Source: an uncultured Eubacteriales bacterium (GTDB lineage Bacteria; Bacillota_A; Clostridia; Oscillospirales; CAG-272). From it: a stretch of DNA of 11,358 bases. Position numbers and translations under genes: made by a program. The stretch is from contig USTB01000014.1 in NCBI GenBank assembly GCA_900557635.1, positions 1 through 11,358 of the forward strand, read 5' to 3'. This document shows positions 1-5,991 of this stretch, piece by piece (the first letter of the stretch is position 1; the number at the start of each line of letters is the position of its first letter). The notes beneath the pieces were generated by a model. It was not told where the DNA came from. It saw nothing but the letters and a program-made list of their open reading frames with translations, and did no database searches.

Positions 1-10
1 TTTGGGGATT

Positions 11-62
11 CCAAAGACCCTTTCCCAAAAGGGTCTTTGGCGGGGTTCGGGGCAGCGCCCCG
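11..62. repeat. Two-hairpin palindromic repeat (REP-like element)
   Basis: Two adjacent inverted repeats are visible. Positions 11-23 (CCAAAGACCCTTT) are exactly complementary to 28-40 with a 4-nt loop, and 48-53 (CGGGGC) is exactly complementary to 57-62 with a 3-nt loop (AGC). The element lies directly downstream of the minus-strand SPFH gene, whose stop is at 100-102, so the hairpins could end or protect its transcript. There is no clear T-tract on the minus-strand side, so this is not a textbook intrinsic terminator. A strong hairpin plus a GC-rich second hairpin resembles dispersed intergenic palindromic elements. Whether it is repeated elsewhere in the genome cannot be seen here. Confidence 0.7.
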
Positions 63-99
63 CGCGTCCTCTCGCGCCTCGCGTGTCCCCGCGCTCCGG

Positions 100-1002
100 T
101 TAGGAGGCGGAGCTGTCGGTGAGACCCTGAAGGATGGGGTAGGTCGTGCCGTTGCCGATGTAGGAGGGGAGCTTTCCGTCCCATTGCTTGATGTTGTAGT
201 AGCGAATGAGAAGATCGGTGAGGGAGGAAGAGAGCGCCTCGTTCACGGCGGCATCTTTCTTGCCCGCATACTCGGCGGCGTCAGCCTGAATTTGCAGAAC
301 GTCGCGGTCAGCCTCTGCCTGAATGCGAGCCACGGTGGCATCAGCCTCGGCGGCGATCTTCTGACGGTCAGCCGCGGCTTCCTGCTCCATTGTTTTCTGC
401 TGTTGTTCAATCTGTGCCTGGAGCTTTGCCTGCTCGGCGACCTGCTTTGCCTCGACGGCGTTGGTGAATACGTCGCTGAAGTCGATATTTTCTACCGAGA
501 CCGAGATGACGTGGATACCGTACGTATCCATTTCGGCTTTGAGAAGCTCCTGAATCTGGGTGGACAGGTTGTCGCGGTTTTCCACGAGCTTGTCGGCGGA
601 ATAGCGCGCGATGACCGCCTTTACGTCCTCAAGAACGCGGGGTTGCATCACGGTCTGATAGTAATATTCGCCCACACTGCGGTAGAGATCCTGCGACGTC
701 TCCCGATTGACCGAGAAGTTGACCGAGCATGCCAGCTCCACCTGCTGAATGTCGCTGGAGAACGCCTGAGAGGTGAAAGACTCCTTCTGTGTGCGGTTGT
801 CCATGTTGACTACCTTCTGCCACGGGAGCTTGAAGTGAACGCCCTCGCTGAGGACATAGTCCTCCACCTTACCGAAGGTGACCGCCACGCCCGTGTGACC
901 GGTGGGAACCGACACGATACAGGAAAAGGCCAGCGCCAAAACCGCGACGGCGATAACGCCGACGATGATCAGGGTTCGGACTGTTGAATTGTTTTTTGTC
1001 AT
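100..1002 (-). CDS. SPFH/Band 7 (prohibitin-family) membrane protein
   Basis: This 300-aa protein has one N-terminal membrane segment (about residues 10-30) and then a Band 7/SPFH domain (about 28-190) starting VPTGHTGVAVTFGKV, with VHFKLPWQ typical of prohibitin and HflC-like proteins. A long Ala/Glu/Gln/Lys-rich coiled coil spans about 180-250 (EQAKLQAQIEQQQKTMEQEA). The C-terminal WDGKLPSYIGNG is also typical of bacterial prohibitin homologues. Such proteins form large membrane rings and often bind FtsH-type proteases or order membrane microdomains; the partner here is unknown. The ATG at 1000-1002 follows AAAGAGGT at good spacing. The gene stands alone, divergent from the ABC operon, with its own strong promoter at 1080-1108. 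Family assignment is firm; the cellular role is inference. Confidence 0.9.
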   Translation of the reverse strand: MTKNNSTVRTLIIVGVIAVAVLALAFSCIVSVPTGHTGVAVTFGKVEDYVLSEGVHFKLPWQKVVNMDNRTQKESFTSQAFSSDIQQVELACSVNFSVNRETSQDLYRSVGEYYYQTVMQPRVLEDVKAVIARYSADKLVENRDNLSTQIQELLKAEMDTYGIHVISVSVENIDFSDVFTNAVEAKQVAEQAKLQAQIEQQQKTMEQEAAADRQKIAAEADATVARIQAEADRDVLQIQADAAEYAGKKDAAVNEALSSSLTDLLIRYYNIKQWDGKLPSYIGNGTTYPILQGLTDSSAS

Positions 1003-1079
1003 TGTGAAACCTCTTTCTGAAATGATTGTAACAGGATGAAAAATATAGATTCTGCAACTGCTCTGTGTTGCATGATTTG

Positions 1080-1108
1080 ATTATATCACACAATCGTGCG
1101 ATTGTCAA
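1080..1108 (-). promoter_or_regulatory. Consensus sigma-A promoter of the SPFH gene
   Basis: Read on the minus strand, TTGACA (1108-1103), a 17-nt spacer and TATAAT (1085-1080) match the housekeeping consensus at all twelve hexamer positions. Transcription would start near 1073, giving a leader of about 70 nt before the ATG at 1002. An unregulated promoter of this quality would be very strong, and a dyad sits across its spacer and -35. Confidence 0.88.
1090..1105. promoter_or_regulatory. Operator-like dyad over the spacer and -35 of the SPFH promoter
   Basis: ACAATCG-TG-CGATTGT is a perfect 7-bp inverted repeat around a 2-bp centre. It covers the upstream part of the spacer and the first three bases of the -35 TTGACA on the minus strand. 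A dimeric repressor bound here would block RNA polymerase. The regulator is not identifiable from this window. The dyad and its position are seen; the function is inferred. Confidence 0.5.
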
Positions 1109-1418
1109 TAGGGGTCAACGGATTTTTTGAAAAAAGAGAAACGGCGGAGAAGAGCGGGAAATGGGTGAGGAACGGGTGAAAAGAGGCGGAAAGAGGCAGA
1201 GTGGTTTCCGTTTATGCGGCGGAAATGCTTGCCGGTTTTCAAAAGAGCGGTGTGTTCTTTGTTTGTTCACAATTCTTTTGCAAGATGTGGATACACTTTC
1301 CCATGTATATGCCGTAGAATAACTCTGTATATTTGTGCAAAATCCATCCTAAATACCCAAACGAATATCGGAACGGATACGGGATGGTGTTTTGACACGG
1401 CATGCTATGCAGAAAAGC
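1109..1418. other. Intergenic region between the SPFH gene and the ABC operon
   Basis: About 310 bp hold no convincing gene. The stretch 1129-1204 is strongly purine-rich on the plus strand and includes GGG runs at 1156-1158, 1163-1165 and 1174-1176. Positions 1205-1400 are more AT-rich and presumably carry the promoter of the downstream operon, but I found no pair of hexamers at good spacing. A TTGACA at 1392-1397 has no matching -10, and TAGAAT at 1315-1320 has no good -35. Confidence 0.5.
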
Positions 1419-1424
1419 AGGAGG
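1419..1424 (+). promoter_or_regulatory. Ribosome binding site that sets a TTG start
   Basis: AGGAGG lies 7 nt before the TTG at 1432. The in-frame ATG at 1402 lies upstream of this site and would add ten residues (MLCRKAGGFA) that do not match the ABC domain start. The site therefore supports TTG as the start codon. Confidence 0.8.
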
Positions 1425-1431
1425 ATTTGCC

Positions 1432-2541
1432 TTGATTCAGGTCAAAAAGCTCACAAAGCAGTACGGAGCGGTCACCGCGGTTGGTAACATATCCTTTTCG
1501 GTGGAGAAGGGCAGGATATACGGCTTTTTGGGACCGAACGGCGCGGGGAAGAGCACCACGATGAACATCATTGCGGGGTGCATCGCGCCCACCGAGGGGA
1601 CGGTCACTGTCAACGGACACGACATCGTGCGGGACGCCGCGGCGGCAAAACGGTGCATCGGCTATCTGCCCGAGATACCGCCCGTGTATCCGGATATGAC
1701 ACCGCGTGAATATCTTAAATTCGTGGGAATGGCAAAGGGTCTGCGCGGCGCGGCGCTGACGCAGGGCATACGGGACGCCATGGAAAAGACCGAGATCACA
1801 GGCGTGCAGAACCGCCTCATCGGGACGCTTTCCAAGGGCTACCGCCAGCGCGTGGGCATTGCGCAGGCACTGCTCGGCGACCCCGAGATCATCATTCTGG
1901 ACGAGCCTACGGTGGGCTTGGATCCGCGTCAGATCATTGAGATCCGCCGCCTGATCCGCTCGCTGGGGAAGGAGCACACGGTCATTTTGTCCAGTCATAT
2001 TCTGCCCGAAATCAGCGCGGTGTGCGACCATGTGATCATTCTGTCGCACGGCAAGGTGGCGGCGAACGATTCGCTTGCCAATCTGTCCCGTTATCTGACG
2101 GGAGACAACGTGACCGAGGTCACATTGCAGGGTGACGAGGAAACGGTGCGGCGGGCGCTTGACGGCATCGACGGCATCCTCGCCTGTGAAATCACCCGCG
2201 GGGACGAGCGGGGAACTCTGCGCGCCGTAATCCGCAGTGATCGGAACACGGATATCCGCGCGGCACTGTTTGCAGCTTTCTGCCGTGCGGGAACGCCCGT
2301 CTACCGTCTGGAAACGCGCACCGTGACCTTGGAGGACGTATTTTTGCGCCTGACCGACGACGGGGAAAGCGCGGACATGAAAAACGGACTGCAATGGAAC
2401 GAGAAGCTGGTCGCCGAGGTCGAGGAGACCGAGGAGGCGGACGACGGGGACGCGTCGGCGGAGCGTAAAAAATCATCCGATCGGGACGGCGGCTACACCT
2501 CGCTGTTCGGCGGCATCGGAGAGGAGGAGAATCGGAAATGA
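1432..2541 (+). CDS. ABC transporter ATP-binding protein, GldA-like
   Basis: This is the ATPase subunit of an ABC-2 type exporter-like complex, 369 aa from the TTG start. Seen in order are Walker A GPNGAGKST (34-42), a Q-loop region YLPEIPPVYPDMT with Glu where many ABC proteins have Gln (familiar in GldA-like ATPases), signature LSKGYRQR (133-140), Walker B IIILDEP (153-159), D-loop GLDP (162-165) and H-loop His189. Residues about 210-325 form the extra C-terminal domain common in this subfamily. The last 45 or so residues are a charged, mostly acidic tail of unknown role. The TTG start is chosen because AGGAGG lies 7 nt upstream. The stop overlaps the permease start (ATGA), which indicates translational coupling. 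The substrate is not known. Confidence 0.92.
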   Translation: MIQVKKLTKQYGAVTAVGNISFSVEKGRIYGFLGPNGAGKSTTMNIIAGCIAPTEGTVTVNGHDIVRDAAAAKRCIGYLPEIPPVYPDMTPREYLKFVGMAKGLRGAALTQGIRDAMEKTEITGVQNRLIGTLSKGYRQRVGIAQALLGDPEIIILDEPTVGLDPRQIIEIRRLIRSLGKEHTVILSSHILPEISAVCDHVIILSHGKVAANDSLANLSRYLTGDNVTEVTLQGDEETVRRALDGIDGILACEITRGDERGTLRAVIRSDRNTDIRAALFAAFCRAGTPVYRLETRTVTLEDVFLRLTDDGESADMKNGLQWNEKLVAEVEETEEADDGDASAERKKSSDRDGGYTSLFGGIGEEENRK

Positions 2542-3419
2542 ACGCGGTATATCAAAAGGAACTTCGCTCTTATTTTGCCAATCCCGTGGGCAGTCTTTTC
2601 ATTGCCCTGATGCTTTCGGCGGTCGGTCTGTTTTTCACCATGACCAATCTGAGGGCGGGATATCCTCTGTTTGAGTATGCCTTGAGCGCAAATTCAGGCG
2701 CGATGGTGTTCGTTCTGCTCATGCCCCTGCTTGCCATGCGGAGCTTTGCGGAGGAGAGGCACGCGAAAACCGATCAGCTTCTGTACTCCCTGCCCGTGAG
2801 CGGCGCGGACGTGGTGATGGGAAAATTTTTCGCACTTGCCACGGTGTCAGCCGTCCCCACGGCTGTGCTGTGTCTGTTCCCGCCCATCCTTTCGCTGTAC
2901 GCGGATGCGGGTAGCTTCGGCTATGCGGGCGCGTACACGGCGCTGTTCTTCTTCTATCTTCTGGGCTTGGCGCTGGGGGCTGTGTGCATGTTCCTTTCCT
3001 CGCTTGCGGAAAGTCAGATCGTTGCCGCTGTTACGGGCGCTTTCACCCTGCTCGGCATCTACTTTCTGCCGAGGATCGCCGCCATGCTTCCCGCAACGGG
3101 GATCGCGTCGGTCGGCGGCTTCCTTCTGCTCATTTTTGCCGCCGCCCTCATTTTGTACCGCGTGACCGGAAGCGTGAATCTGTGCCTGTTTTCGGCACTG
3201 GGGCTGTGCGTGGTTCTGCTTGCCGCATATCTGATCGCGCCCGATTGGTTTTTGGGGAGCTTTTCCTCCCTGCTTCGCGCGCTGGGTCTGTTTGAGTTGC
3301 TCAACGGCGTGATCTACGGCGGTCTGTTCGACCTGAAGGTGTGCGTCACTTACCTTTCGGTCACGGCATTTTTCCTCCTGCTGACAGTCATGGTACTGGA
3401 AAAGCGGAGATGGAACTGA
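2538..3419 (+). CDS. ABC-2 type permease, GldF-like
   Basis: This 293-aa hydrophobic protein is the membrane subunit for the ATPase just upstream. I see about seven or eight candidate membrane segments (roughly 18-36, 54-68, 94-120, 131-154, 160-184, 190-207, 215-233, 268-287). Between the second and third lies RSFAEERHAKTDQLLYSLPVS, the cytoplasmic motif typical of ABC-2 permeases of the GldF type, where the coupling contact with the ATPase is expected. The ATG overlaps the ATPase stop by 4 nt and follows GGAGGAG. It ends 15 nt before the start of the GldG-like gene. Family assignment is firm; the transported substrate is unknown. Confidence 0.9.
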   Translation: MNAVYQKELRSYFANPVGSLFIALMLSAVGLFFTMTNLRAGYPLFEYALSANSGAMVFVLLMPLLAMRSFAEERHAKTDQLLYSLPVSGADVVMGKFFALATVSAVPTAVLCLFPPILSLYADAGSFGYAGAYTALFFFYLLGLALGAVCMFLSSLAESQIVAAVTGAFTLLGIYFLPRIAAMLPATGIASVGGFLLLIFAAALILYRVTGSVNLCLFSALGLCVVLLAAYLIAPDWFLGSFSSLLRALGLFELLNGVIYGGLFDLKVCVTYLSVTAFFLLLTVMVLEKRRWN

Positions 3420-3422
3420 GAG

Positions 3423-3428
3423 AGGAGG
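3423..3428 (+). promoter_or_regulatory. Ribosome binding site that decides the GldG-like start
   Basis: AGGAGG directly abuts an ATG at 3429, leaving no spacer, but lies 6 nt before the in-frame ATG at 3435. Normal spacing favours 3435. Confidence 0.7.
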
Positions 3429-3434
3429 ATGAAC

Positions 3435-4814
3435 ATGCAAAAGCAACAAGTCGTGCGCAGTCGTATGGGCGTGTACTATGCCGTGGCGGCACTTCTGACG
3501 GCGGCGGTTCTCATTGCGGTCAATGTGCTGGTGCGCAGTCTGCCCTCGAACGTGACCGAATTCGATACCTCGCGGGAACGGTACTATGAATTGAGCGACA
3601 CCACGCGGGACATCCTGTCGGGCGTACGGGAAAAGGTGACGGTGTATCTGTATGCCGAGCAGGACGGCAGGGACAGTGTCCTCGACCATCTGCTGGCGCG
3701 GTATGACGCCGCCTGCCCCATGCTTGAGGTGGAGTATGCCGACCCTGCGTACCGTCCGGATTTTCTTCGGAAATATACCGAGGGGACGATCAAGAAAAAC
3801 AGTCTGATCGTAGAGAGTGCGCGTCGGTTTCAGATCGTGGGGTACGACGATATCTACCTCACCGAGACCGTGGCGAACGCCTCCACCTCCTCATACGAAA
3901 GCTATACCACCTTCAACGGCGAAGCGGCTGTGACGGGCGCCGTGCAGTATGTGACGGCGGATCGCGTTCCCGTTCTGTACTGTACCGCGAACCACAACGA
4001 GGCGACCTTCACGGATTCCGTGAGCGCCGAGCTGAAATACGGCGGCTATACCGTGGCGGATATCAACCTTTCCAAGGAGAGCATTCCGTCGGACGCAAGT
4101 GCAATTCTGATCATTGCTCCCGAGGACGATTTCTCGGCGGCGGAGACCGATACGCTCCGCACGTACCTGAACGGCGGCGGAAGGGTGGTTTTGTATACCG
4201 ACGCTTCGGTCTCCACGCCCCGTCTGTTCTCGCTGATGCAGTCGTGCGGCGCGCTCGGAACGTCGGGCGCGGTGATCCAGGAGGGGGATGCGGGACATTT
4301 CATCTCGGGCTATCCCGCCTTTTTGTCCCCCGTGTGTGACGATTCCTTCCTCACACAGCGGCTGGGGAGCGGTCTTTCTCTGCTGATGCCCAATGCGCAC
4401 CCCATCGTGGCTTCAGGCGCGGAGGGATGGCAGTATACGCCGCTGGCATCGTCCACCTCCATGTCGGTGTGCAAGGTCGGCGAAAATACCGTGGCGGGTC
4501 CGTTCCAGTCTGCCGCCATGGTGCAGAACGGCGCGGGCGGCACGGCGGTGTGGTTCTCGTCCGCCAACATGCTGTATCTCGATGTGAGCGGGATCGACAG
4601 CGCCGATAACGTGCCTGCATTTACCGCGACCCTCGATCAGCTTTGCGGCAAGCCGCAGACCGTGCGTCTCTCCGCAAAGAGCACCCGCGTCAAGCCTCTG
4701 AGCATTCCGGATGGCGCTGTGACCGTGTGGAGCGTGATGCTGGTCGGCGTGGTGCCGGCGATGATCGCCGTTTCGGGGCTTTTGGTATGGAGAAAAAGGA
4801 GAAACCGCGCATGA
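3435..4814 (+). CDS. GldG-like ABC transporter auxiliary membrane protein
   Basis: This 459-aa protein has an N-terminal membrane segment (about 11-34), a long extracytoplasmic part and a C-terminal membrane segment (about 431-452) followed by the basic tail RKRRNRA. After the first segment comes FDTSRERYYELSDTTRDIL and then VTVYLY, the recognisable opening of the GldG/ABC_transp_aux family (usually LDLT..K.Y.LSD.T..IL). The body contains ILIIAPEDDFS and YLNGGGRVVLYTD, like the GATase-like fold reported for this family. It likely sits beside the permease with its large domain outside the cytoplasmic membrane. The start at 3435 is preferred to 3429 because of ribosome binding site spacing. It overlaps the next gene by 4 nt (ATGA). 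The role of this family outside gliding bacteria is not established. Confidence 0.85.
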   Translation: MQKQQVVRSRMGVYYAVAALLTAAVLIAVNVLVRSLPSNVTEFDTSRERYYELSDTTRDILSGVREKVTVYLYAEQDGRDSVLDHLLARYDAACPMLEVEYADPAYRPDFLRKYTEGTIKKNSLIVESARRFQIVGYDDIYLTETVANASTSSYESYTTFNGEAAVTGAVQYVTADRVPVLYCTANHNEATFTDSVSAELKYGGYTVADINLSKESIPSDASAILIIAPEDDFSAAETDTLRTYLNGGGRVVLYTDASVSTPRLFSLMQSCGALGTSGAVIQEGDAGHFISGYPAFLSPVCDDSFLTQRLGSGLSLLMPNAHPIVASGAEGWQYTPLASSTSMSVCKVGENTVAGPFQSAAMVQNGAGGTAVWFSSANMLYLDVSGIDSADNVPAFTATLDQLCGKPQTVRLSAKSTRVKPLSIPDGAVTVWSVMLVGVVPAMIAVSGLLVWRKRRNRA

Positions 4815-5728
4815 AACGGAGAATCGGAATCATTGCGCTCTTGGTTCTGCTTTTGGCGGGGCTTGTAGCGGTGTGCATTGCGGTGCAGAAGAGAAACGAC
4901 GGCGGGGACGAGCCGTCCGTGCCCGAGGATACGGGTGTGACGGTCAGCGAGATCAAGTCGGGCACGGTGCAGAGCTTTTCGGTTGAGAATGCGGCGGGAA
5001 GTATTTCCCTGACCTGCTACTCGGACGTGTGGAAGCTGGACGGTCAGCCCGATTTCCCCGTCGATCAGAACGTGGCGTACACCGTGGTGTCGGCGCTTTG
5101 CAAAATTACCGCGCGGCGGCAGTTGCGGGCGGGGGAGGTCGATCTGACCTCGGCGGGTCTGACACAGCCGGTCGCCACGGTGACGGTGATGCGCACCGAC
5201 GGCTCCCGTCTTTCCTATCGGCTCGGAAATTACAATTCCGCCGCAGGTGCACTGTATCTGATGACCGATGACGACAGTTGGGTGTACCTGACCGAATCGA
5301 ACGCTCTGCGGGAGCTGACGGGCGTGACGAAAATGGGACTGGCGCAGGTGGATACCGTGCCCGATGCTACCGTGGTGCGCTCCGTGACCGTGGGAGCGGA
5401 CAACACCGACAACCAGACGGCGCGCAGTACGGCGTGGTCGGGTCTGGAATTTGCCGCCGCCGTGGATTTTGCGCCCGACGCCGAGGCGCTTGCCGGGTAC
5501 GGACTGGACGAGGAGACGCGGCAGACGGTGACGGTGGAATACACCGTGACTACACAGGTCGAATCGAACGAGCAGAGTCCGGCGGTGCGCTACGACACCG
5601 AGTATACCGCCGTCCTGTATGTCGGCGCGGTCAGCCGCGAAAACCCTTCCTATACCTATGCCATGCTGGGGAATTCACAAATGGTGTGCGTCGTTCCCAC
5701 CGAACGGGTCGCGTCCCTTGTGAAATGA
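4811..5728 (+). CDS. DUF4340-type membrane-anchored protein
   Basis: This 305-aa protein has one N-terminal membrane segment (about 4-26), a polar linker (KRNDGGDEPSVPED) and an extracytoplasmic body with W-K-L-D-G-QPDFPVDQNVAYTVVSAL, the type of motif found in DUF4340 proteins, which commonly follow GldG-like genes. An upstream in-frame ATG at 4643 lies inside the preceding gene and is rejected. The ATG at 4811 overlaps that gene's stop (ATGA) and follows AAGGAG with a 9-nt spacer. It is the last gene of the four-gene cluster. No catalytic motif is visible. It may be the outward-facing accessory or substrate-binding part of the complex, which is inference. Confidence 0.8.
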   Translation: MKRRIGIIALLVLLLAGLVAVCIAVQKRNDGGDEPSVPEDTGVTVSEIKSGTVQSFSVENAAGSISLTCYSDVWKLDGQPDFPVDQNVAYTVVSALCKITARRQLRAGEVDLTSAGLTQPVATVTVMRTDGSRLSYRLGNYNSAAGALYLMTDDDSWVYLTESNALRELTGVTKMGLAQVDTVPDATVVRSVTVGADNTDNQTARSTAWSGLEFAAAVDFAPDAEALAGYGLDEETRQTVTVEYTVTTQVESNEQSPAVRYDTEYTAVLYVGAVSRENPSYTYAMLGNSQMVCVVPTERVASLVK

Positions 5729-5780
5729 CCGTTGAATGAACGGAACGAACCGTTTCTGCATAAAACCGTCCGGCTTTTTT
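5729..5780 (+). terminator. Possible terminator of the ABC operon
   Basis: Just after the DUF4340 stop, AACGG (5739-5743) can pair with CCGTT at 5729-5733 or 5750-5754, and a short CCG-TC-CGG palindrome (5766-5773) is followed by a run of six T (5775-5780). The stems are short, so termination here is plausible but not strong. Confidence 0.35.
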
Positions 5781-5811
5781 GGGTGAATTTCGAAAAAATG
5801 CAAAAAAGGTC

Positions 5812-5840
5812 TTGACAGGCAGGGACAGATGTGGTATACT
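5812..5840 (+). promoter_or_regulatory. Strong extended -10 promoter of infC-rpmI-rplT
   Basis: TTGACA at 5812-5817, a 17-nt spacer and TATACT at 5835-5840 make a near-consensus sigma-A promoter. The TGG just before the -10 adds an extended -10 (TGn) element. Transcription would begin near 5847, leaving about 140 nt of leader before the infC start. Confidence 0.88.
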
Positions 5841-5846
5841 GCCACG

Positions 5847-5970
5847 TAGAAAAGAAGAAGAAACGGTTCCGTTCTCACCTGACCGAGCAGAGACTCTTTC
5901 GGGTTAATAGATGATCCCCGTCGGCGGGGAGTGTCTTGTGCGGAGCGTTGCTTTGCACTTTTTTTATTTT
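5847..5970 (+). promoter_or_regulatory. infC leader RNA with attenuator (L20-leader-like)
   Basis: The leader holds a small AACGG/CCGTT palindrome (5862-5873), a hairpin CCCCG-TCGG-CGGGG (5916-5929) that may be closed by AGAC/GTCT (5891-5894 with 5933-5936), and then the terminator at 5938-5970. In Bacillus and other low-GC Gram-positives, ribosomal protein L20 binds the infC leader and promotes premature termination. The same operon and architecture here make L20 autoregulation the natural hypothesis. I cannot match it to the Rfam L20_leader model by eye. CACCT at 5876-5880 could also pair with AGGTG at 5978-5982 and cover the infC ribosome binding site. Confidence 0.6.
5938..5970 (+). terminator. 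Intrinsic terminator upstream of infC (attenuator)
   Basis: Positions 5938-5946 (GTGCGGAGC) pair with 5950-5958 (GCTTTGCAC) to give a 9-bp stem with two G-U pairs and a GTT loop, followed at once by TTTTTTTATTTT. It lies after a strong promoter and only about 6 nt before the infC ribosome binding site, so it would stop transcription before the operon unless read through. Confidence 0.75.
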
Positions 5971-5975
5971 GCATC

Positions 5976-5991
5976 GGAGGTGCTCTTCATC
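5976..5991 (+). promoter_or_regulatory. infC: infC ribosome binding site and AUC start
   Basis: GGAGG (5976-5980) is followed by an 8-nt spacer and ATC (5989-5991), in frame with IF3. No ATG or TTG stands at a usable distance. A GTG at 5980 overlaps the ribosome binding site itself, and the ATG at 5911 lies upstream of the terminator with no ribosome binding site. Confidence 0.7.

Noticed and set aside
37..987. 316-aa open frame on the plus strand opposite the SPFH gene
   Set aside because: It is antisense to a clear SPFH protein over nearly its whole length, has no recognisable domain, and begins in the palindromic repeat. It is a shadow of GC-rich codon use.
1392..1420. Promoter at TTGACA upstream of the ABC ATPase
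   Set aside because: At 16-18 bp downstream there is no -10-like hexamer, and the site would place the transcript start at or after the ribosome binding site.
1214..1435. 73-aa Cys-rich open frame upstream of the ABC ATPase
   Set aside because: No good ribosome binding site, no recognisable motif, and it overlaps the ATPase start in another frame. Could be a leader peptide, but nothing supports it.
1405..2394. 329-aa open frame on the minus strand across the ABC ATPase
   Set aside because: It is antisense to a protein with all ABC motifs and has no family resemblance of its own.
2847..3689. 280-aa minus-strand frame across the permease and GldG-like gene
   Set aside because: Its His/Gln/Arg-rich composition is that of a shadow frame, and it crosses two genuine plus-strand genes.
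4643..4810. Upstream start for the DUF4340-type protein
   Set aside because: It would add 56 Arg-rich residues read from inside the GldG-like gene. The ATG at 4811 has a ribosome binding site, a stop/start overlap and places the membrane segment at the N-terminus.
5980..5982. GTG as the infC start
   Set aside because: It overlaps the GGAGG ribosome binding site and has no other such site upstream; ATC at 5989 has normal spacing.
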